Source of the DNA: a virus
Direction: 5' to 3' (one strand)
Virus record (IMG/VR): IMGVR_UViG_3300033153_001680
Location: 1-61,847 of that record
Length of the DNA stretch: 61,847 bases
The notes beneath the pieces were generated by a model, which did not search any database, was not told the origin of the DNA, and was given only the letters and a program-made list of their open reading frames with translations. This document shows positions 58,086 through 61,847 of the stretch, in pieces; within the stretch, counting starts at the first letter, position 1, and each line of letters opens with the position of its first letter. The translations under genes and the position numbers were made by a program.

Positions 58086-58573
58086 GTTGTTCTCCTTAAG
58101 TTGAAATCCTGTTTCTTGATCTTAGCTTTACGTCCATCAGGGTGGTGAAAAACAATTCCTTCAATGTCTTTGCCCTTTAACCAGTCTTTCAGCCCTTCCA
58201 GGTCTCTAGGACAATCAGGGTTCTTTTGTATTTTTGGTCCACACAACTCATAAGTTCCGTTAGGCTGGCCTTCAAAGGCGTCCCTGTGGTACTTGTCCTC
58301 GGTGTTAGCACAGTCAACGGGCACCCAGCCTACCCGCTTCCCTGTATTAGTATCAAACTGCTCTTCCACAAACTCAGCAGGAGTCCTCCTCCCACGTTTA
58401 ACTTCACGCCTCTTCCACAACTTTTGGTTAAACACCTTGCAGCATGTCCCGTCGTACTTTCGAGTAGTTACGCCTCCACCATTAAAAACCCAAGCACAGT
58501 CAGAGTGAGGCTTGTCAAGGAGTGTTCTCATGTTTTTGGGGTCTCGTACAAATATTGTAGGTATCTTCTTCAT
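58082..58573 (-). CDS. RLIG1-like (DUF5565) RNA ligase
   Basis: A 163-residue nucleotidyltransferase. TRKYDGTCCKV near residue 37 is the KxDG adenylation motif, GTYELCGPKIQKNP motif III, EGIVFHHPDGRKAKIKKQDF joins motif IV (EGIV) and motif V (KIKK). This fits the DUF5565 family to which human RLIG1 (C12orf29) belongs; such proteins join RNA ends through an adenylated Lys. In a phage it may repair RNAs cut by host defence. Compact size is normal for phage members. RBS GAAGTAAC is weak. Confidence 0.8.
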   Translation of the reverse strand: MKKIPTIFVRDPKNMRTLLDKPHSDCAWVFNGGGVTTRKYDGTCCKVFNQKLWKRREVKRGRRTPAEFVEEQFDTNTGKRVGWVPVDCANTEDKYHRDAFEGQPNGTYELCGPKIQKNPDCPRDLEGLKDWLKGKDIEGIVFHHPDGRKAKIKKQDFNLRRTT

Positions 58574-58592
58574 GTTACTTCTCTGTTGAAGT

Positions 58593-58934
58593 TTATAGCC
58601 CTAACAGTCTCTTAGCACATGCGACAGAGCATACTTGGTAATTGCCACAGGGTATCACGTAGTCCTCATGTACGGAGTCGCCACAGTGTTCGCACTCGAA
58701 GTACCCGTCGAAATCCTCGTATTCTCCCTGACCCTTTGAAGCAAACTGTTTAGCTGTGGGGTCTAGGATAGATCCATCAGGTCTTTTGCACCACCAGTGC
58801 TGTTCTTTTCTGTTCGTTATAGGGCACCAGTACCAACCACGTACCAGAGTTAACGTAGCGTCTGCTTTCACAGCGGCTTCAGCCATTTCTTTACACTTCC
58901 CTCTATACTTCGAATAGTCGCTTTGAGTTTCCAT
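58593..58934 (-). CDS. Phage protein with a C-terminal zinc module
   Basis: Start taken at 58934 (METQSDYSKYRGKCKEMAEA); the frame extends to an ATG at 58976, adding only residues from a short DNA repeat. GWYWCPITNRKEQHWWCKRPDGSILDPTAKQF is a known small-protein pattern (a transglutaminase-like HxW...DPTxxQF core), and CEHCGD plus CSVACAKR give a zinc module at the end. The amidase-like core may modify protein or peptide, but the catalytic Cys is not obvious. It overlaps or abuts the next gene upstream. Confidence 0.6.
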   Translation of the reverse strand: METQSDYSKYRGKCKEMAEAAVKADATLTLVRGWYWCPITNRKEQHWWCKRPDGSILDPTAKQFASKGQGEYEDFDGYFECEHCGDSVHEDYVIPCGNYQVCSVACAKRLLGL

Positions 58935-58938
58935 AATG

Positions 58939-59409
58939 CTAGTAGGTGTTTGGGTTCGTGTTTGGGTTCGTTCCATAGGTGTTGTACCAAGTTACAAGGT
59001 CGAGTAGAGTGTCAAAAGTTCTACCCACCCGCCAGCAGTTAGCATAAATGTAAACTGTATAGCTCTGTTCAACTCGGTCAGTGAGAACTTGTTGATGATA
59101 GAGGATTCGAGCCACGAATTTCTCTCCTATGTAGATAGGCATCCGAACAGTAAAGCTCGTGTCCGCGCAGTCAAGGAGAGCAGGACTGTTTTCAGAGAAT
59201 TTCTTTATCCCTCTGGTTACATCTTCAGGGAACAAGAACCCCGCATGTCTGGCTGTGTCCTTCTGGCAACCTTTAAGAGACAGCAGGGCGCCAGGAGTAA
59301 TCTGCAAATACTTTGCGCTTAAGTTAGAGTTCAGTAGCTGAACGGGCACACTGTCTCTGACGAGCAAACGATAGTGGTGGTACAGTTCATCTGCATTCTT
59401 GAAAAACAT
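58939..59409 (-). CDS. Hypothetical protein with Asn-Pro-Asn tail
   Basis: A 156-residue protein starting MFFKNADELYHHYRLLVRDS at 59409, behind AAAAGGAGTTAAT. Globular, no known motif; the last 11 residues (GTNPNTNPNTY) come from the 12-base DNA repeat that also spills into the next gene. It has a possible promoter at 59441-59469. Confidence 0.6.
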   Translation of the reverse strand: MFFKNADELYHHYRLLVRDSVPVQLLNSNLSAKYLQITPGALLSLKGCQKDTARHAGFLFPEDVTRGIKKFSENSPALLDCADTSFTVRMPIYIGEKFVARILYHQQVLTDRVEQSYTVYIYANCWRVGRTFDTLLDLVTWYNTYGTNPNTNPNTY

Positions 59410-59440
59410 ATTAACTCCTTTTGTTGTTGGCTTCAGTACC

Positions 59441-59469
59441 ACTGTAACACATGGTCCAGAGGATTACAA
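59441..59469 (-). promoter_or_regulatory. Weak sigma70-like promoter
   Basis: TTGTAA (59464-59469, - strand), 17-base spacer, TACAGT (59441-59446), in the 67-base gap before the 59409 start. Four of six matches in each box. It may drive the leftward operon from the 58939-59409 gene onward, but it is not decisive. Confidence 0.3.
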
Positions 59470-59476
59470 GTAAAAG

Positions 59477-59884
59477 CTACTCTTTATTGACAGTGTTCCG
59501 GTACCCTGTACAGCTATGCATTAGAGCTTCACGGTAAGTGTACTCCTCTCGAAGCATCTGGTTCCTGTTTTCGTCTACCCAGTATCTGCCTACATGCCGA
59601 AGGCTACCGTCGAGGGACAAAACAAGACGATAGTACTCACACCTGCATTCTTTAAGAGTCCTTGCGCTTACTTCATGGTTCTGTACAGAGCCATTAAGCA
59701 TAAAACGCCCGACTAGCCCTTTCCAACCGGTGGATGTCTTGACATACTCTGAGGCCCATGACCCGGTATCCTCTACATGCCCGTACCGGGACTTCCTCAA
59801 CCCCCTCATGCATCCTATAGATCCAGACTCCAGTTTCTCTTTCGCCTGTGCTATCTGGTATTCTCGGGTAATTGCTAACTTCAT
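59477..59884 (-). CDS. WVD-domain paralog 1
   Basis: A 135-residue protein, ATG at 59884 behind AGGAGATCAGC. The N-terminal part is Lys/Glu-rich. Residues 55-100 (STGWKGLVGRFMLNGSVQNH, then SARTLKECRCEYYRL) match the 59905-60357 protein, and residues about 95-125 (LRHVGRYWVDENRNQMLREE, then YTYREAL) are the WVD-type domain found N-terminally in the Cys-X-X proteins. So it is a sister of the next gene and carries the same module at its C-terminus. Role unknown. Confidence 0.65.
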   Translation of the reverse strand: MKLAITREYQIAQAKEKLESGSIGCMRGLRKSRYGHVEDTGSWASEYVKTSTGWKGLVGRFMLNGSVQNHEVSARTLKECRCEYYRLVLSLDGSLRHVGRYWVDENRNQMLREEYTYREALMHSCTGYRNTVNKE

Positions 59885-59904
59885 GCTGATCTCCTATGTA
59901 AAGG

Positions 59905-60357
59905 TTAAGCAAATGTATCTCTGGACTCTAGTGCTTTGGAATACGAGTACTCGTCCCTGTCCCACCGGTTCTGATTTTCATCAACCCAGCACTCCCCGAC
60001 CTTCTTCAAGGTTCCTACCTTGTTCAGTATATCCTGGTAGCACACCCACCGGCCCTTTAAGAGGCTCGAAGCACTGAAGCACTGATGGTACGGCTTGTTG
60101 TCAACTTGTCCACTGATGCGGCAATCCCAGCCGGAGCCGTTGCGTTCGTAGGTTAGTATCCAGGGGGTCGCTTGTCCTTGGACGCTATATGACTCATGGT
60201 GGCCGGAGGCGGTGCCCCGGTATGTAATCCCCACGTTACCATAGTCTGCTCGTATTAGAGGGGCAGACCATCCGAGCAAAGACATGCTACCCTCAACACT
60301 ACCAGAGGTGAAAGTGTCTACGTACTGAGCAAGCGATGCTTCTATGTAGCTGTGCAT
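59905..60357 (-). CDS. WVD-domain paralog 2
   Basis: A 150-residue protein, ATG at 60357 behind GGAGAAGAAAC. Residues 45-65 hold GTASGHHESYSVQGQATP, repeated in the remnant at 595-810; the C-terminus holds LKKVGECWVDENQNRWDRDE and YSYSKAL, the WVD-type domain. The middle (GWDCRISGQVDNKPYHQC, SASSLLKGRWVCYQDIL) aligns with the 59477-59884 protein. The pair, together with the Cys-X-X copies, shows a module moving between contexts. The DNA-level signature in all of them is the ctacccagtg-like stretch around WVD. Confidence 0.65.
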   Translation of the reverse strand: MHSYIEASLAQYVDTFTSGSVEGSMSLLGWSAPLIRADYGNVGITYRGTASGHHESYSVQGQATPWILTYERNGSGWDCRISGQVDNKPYHQCFSASSLLKGRWVCYQDILNKVGTLKKVGECWVDENQNRWDRDEYSYSKALESRDTFA

Positions 60358-60467
60358 GTTTCTTCTCCATAATAATTACAACTAAAGTTTGCGCCTAACT
60401 GAACCTCCGCTGTTGCGTTACCCACTACCCTACAATCAAGCCACTCATACTCTATTCCACAATTCAC
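60342..60467 (-). other. Open frame related to the 801-872 gene
   Basis: From a GTG at 60467 a 41-residue frame reads VNCGIEYEWLDCRVVGNATA and ends at 60342. CGIEYEWLDC is shared with the 23-residue frame at 801-872, which keeps the original 5' part. No good ribosome site. It overlaps the next start by 16 bases. Remnant or short gene; remnant favoured. Confidence 0.35.
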
Positions 60468-60518
60468 TAGGGGAGCAATAAAACGTAGCTACGGAGTACT
60501 TTGAATTAGTTTGGATAT

Positions 60519-61085
60519 TCATTTTTCTTCCCCTCTGCGTTTGGTGCAGCCGGTGCAGTCGGTGCAGTTGGTGCAGTTGGTGCAGTCACAGCAGTTGGCG
60601 CAGTCACGGCAGTAGTGGCAGTCGGTGCAGTCATGGCATATACGGCAGTTGGTGCAGTCACGGCAGTCATGGCAGTTGGTGCAGTCATGGCATATACGGC
60701 AGTTGGCGCAGATACGGCAGTTGGCGCAGATACGGCAGTTGGTGCAGTAGTGGCAGTTGGTGCAGTAGTGGCAGTTGGTGCAGTAGGGGCAGTTGGCGCA
60801 GTTGGTGCAGTTGGCGCAGTTGGTGCAGTCACGGCAGTCATGGCAGTTGGTGCAGTCATGGCAGTTGGTGCAGTTGGCGCAGTTGGTGCAGTTGGTGCAG
60901 TTGGTGCAGTAGTGGCAGTTGGTGCAGTTGGTGCAGTTGGTGCAGTTGGTGCAGTTGGTGCAGTTGGTGCAGTTGGTGCAGTTGGTGCAGTCAACTAGGG
61001 ACTCACTAGCCTCAGTTGCTTCTTTAATAGTAAACTCTTTCTTGGACCATTTGTTGTCGTGCTGGTCTACCCAGTGTAGATCCTC
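60519..61085 (-). pseudogene. Cys-X-X gene copy C, fused in an odd frame
   Basis: The WVD domain sequence ([16 protein letters not shown], 61001-61085) and its array (60546-60989, stop at 60519 after CTKRRGEEK) are in one frame. Upstream there is no start of its own: the domain is joined to the array of copy B in a frame where that array reads Thr-Ala-Pro, back to an ATG at 61427. Compared with complete leaders, the bases between start codon and GATCTAC are replaced by array sequence. Either recombination between arrays removed the start, or the assembly is wrong here. Confidence 0.5.
60546..60989 (-). repeat. 9-bp tandem array of copy C
   Basis: About 49 units of the 9-bp repeat, with CTN blocks (60860-60989) and mixed CHD, CRI, CAN, CHY triplets to the left. 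Long stretches match arrays A, B and 1, so short reads could not place them uniquely. Confidence 0.9.
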
Positions 61086-61523
61086 TGCGTTTGGTGCAGT
61101 TGGTGCAGTTGGTGCAGTCACGGCAGTAGTGGCAGTCGGTGCAGTCACGGCATATACGGCAGTTGGTGCAGTCACGGCAGTCAGGGCAGTTGGTGCAGTC
61201 ATGGCAGTTGGTGCAGTCATGGCATATACGGCAGTTGGCGCAGATACGGCAGTTGGTGCAGTAGTGGCAGTTGGTGCAGTAGTGGCAGTTGGTGCAGTAG
61301 TGGCAGTTGGTGCAGTTGGCGCAGTTGGTGCAGTTGGTGCAGTTGGTGCAGTAGTGGCAGTTGGTGCAGTTGGTGCAGTTGGTGCAGTTGGTGCAGTTGG
61401 TGCAGTTGGCGCAGTAGTGGCAGTCAACTAGGGACTCACTAGCCTCAGTTGCTTCTTTAATAGTAAACTCTTTCTTGGACCATTTGTTGTCGTGCTGGTC
61501 TACCCAGTGTAGATCTGTTTCCT
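61024..61523 (-). pseudogene. Cys-X-X gene copy B, without its own start
   Basis: Leader ([15 protein letters not shown], 61430-61523) and array (61096-61422) are in frame. Instead of a start codon the leader is preceded by a TGC ACC array unit, so it reads CT-KETDLHWVDQ: an array-to-domain fusion. At its other end the array frame runs out of frame through leader C and stops at 61024. If the single missing base near 61552 in array A were restored, copies A and B would form one longer protein with two WVD domains and two arrays. Confidence 0.5.
61096..61422 (-). repeat. 9-bp tandem array of copy B
   Basis: About 36 units of the 9-bp repeat, same unit types as the other arrays, continuous in the Cys frame from leader B. 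Confidence 0.9.
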
Positions 61524-61527
61524 TGGT

Positions 61528-61745
61528 GCAGTAGTGGCAGTTGGTGCAGTAGGGCAGTTGGCGCAGTTGGTGCAGTTGGCGCAGTTGGTGCAGCCGGTGC
61601 AGTAGTGGCAGTTGGTGCAGTAGTGGCAGTTGGTGCAGTTGGCGCAGTTGGTGCAGTAGTGGCAGTTGGTGCAGCCGGTGCAGTAGTGGCAGTTGGTGCA
61701 GTAGTGGCAGTTGGTGCAGTCGGTGCAGTTGGTGCAGTAGTGGCA
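61528..61745 (-). repeat. 9-bp tandem array of copy A
   Basis: About 24 units of the 9-bp repeat, with one 8-base unit near 61552 that breaks the frame. Confidence 0.9.
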
Positions 61746-61765
61746 GTCAACTAGGGACTCACTAG

Positions 61766-61847
61766 CCTCAGTTGCTTCTTTAATAGTAAACTCTTTCTTG
61801 GACCATTTGTTGTCGTGCTGGTCTACCCAGTGTAGATCTGTTTCCTT
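61766..61847. repeat. 82-base terminal direct repeat of the window
   Basis: Bases 61766-61847 equal bases 1-82 exactly. This suggests a circularly closing assembly. The same sequence with small changes is also inside the window (about 476-549, 61009-61082 and 61440-61523), so the overlap could also be a repeat-induced join. Confidence 0.9.

Larger units (their letters stand above)
61500..61847 (-). pseudogene. Cys-X-X gene copy A at the right edge, frameshifted
   Basis: The leader (61766-61847) lacks only the ATG, which would be supplied by bases 83-85 on a circular map. The Cys frame holds from 61745 down to about 61558, where the unit GTAGGGGCA (seen intact at 60785) appears one base short as GTAGGGCA. 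After this the frame ends at 61500 with an unrelated tail. The product would be about 116 residues. The one-base loss may be real or a sequencing error. Confidence 0.5.

Noticed and set aside
60546-61745. Resemblance of the arrays to a CRISPR or VNTR-like repeat-spacer structure
   Set aside because: Units are 9 bp with no constant repeat and no unique spacers, and they encode protein in frame.

Overview
The window looks like a complete or nearly complete genome of a tailed, probably virulent, podovirus-like phage, assembled as one 61.8-kb contig. The case rests on a terminase, portal, acidic scaffold, N4-gp56-type capsid, head-tail adaptor, large ejection protein and tail gene series on the + strand, facing a phage replication and nucleotide-metabolism series on the - strand. 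I saw no integrase, lysogeny repressor, tRNA, rRNA, CRISPR array or insertion sequence. The host is not identifiable. A lipobox protein and consensus sigma70 promoters fit a Gram-negative bacterium. The first and last 82 bases are identical, so the map probably closes into a circle (circular permutation or terminal redundancy). That overlap lies inside a repeat family, so the order at the ends is the least certain part.

Layout. (1) 1-4271, - strand: small early-type genes, Cys-rich repeat genes and two duplicated promoters. (2) 2723-3449 and 4272-4842: non-coding control regions with inverted repeats, a pyrimidine tract, 32-bp iterons and a consensus promoter firing rightward. (3) 4843-39104, + strand: one tightly packed morphogenesis operon running through a possible small terminase, a possible spanin-like pair, TerL, portal, scaffold, capsid, adaptor, nozzle-like protein, many beta-rich tail proteins, a CAP-domain protein, a 1925-residue virion protein with an HEVGH motif, more tail proteins and a membrane protein. 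(4) 39111-39138: a 13-bp hairpin between the converging operons. (5) 39150-60467, - strand: GroEL-like gene, MazG, ThyX, SNF2-type helicase, thymidylate kinase, ATP-dependent DNA ligase, VRR-NUC nuclease, family A DNA polymerase, ssDNA-binding protein, DUF2800 nuclease, primase-helicase, leucine-rich-repeat protein, RLIG1-like RNA ligase and unknowns. (6) 60519-61847 joined to 1-552: tandem, partly broken copies of a gene family made of a small WVD-type domain followed by a Cys-X-X tripeptide array.

How the genes work together. The - strand genes can supply dTMP (ThyX, thymidylate kinase, MazG) and a near-complete replisome (AEP primase with SF3-type helicase, family A polymerase, SSB, ligase, nucleases). 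The + strand genes build and fill the particle.

Most unusual content: the hypervariable Cys-X-X repeat family and its domain shuffling, a strand-biased octamer CCCTGGTT, five short hairpins with constant stems between portal and scaffold, a GroEL gene with one in-frame TGA, and a thymidylate kinase gene spread over three frames.
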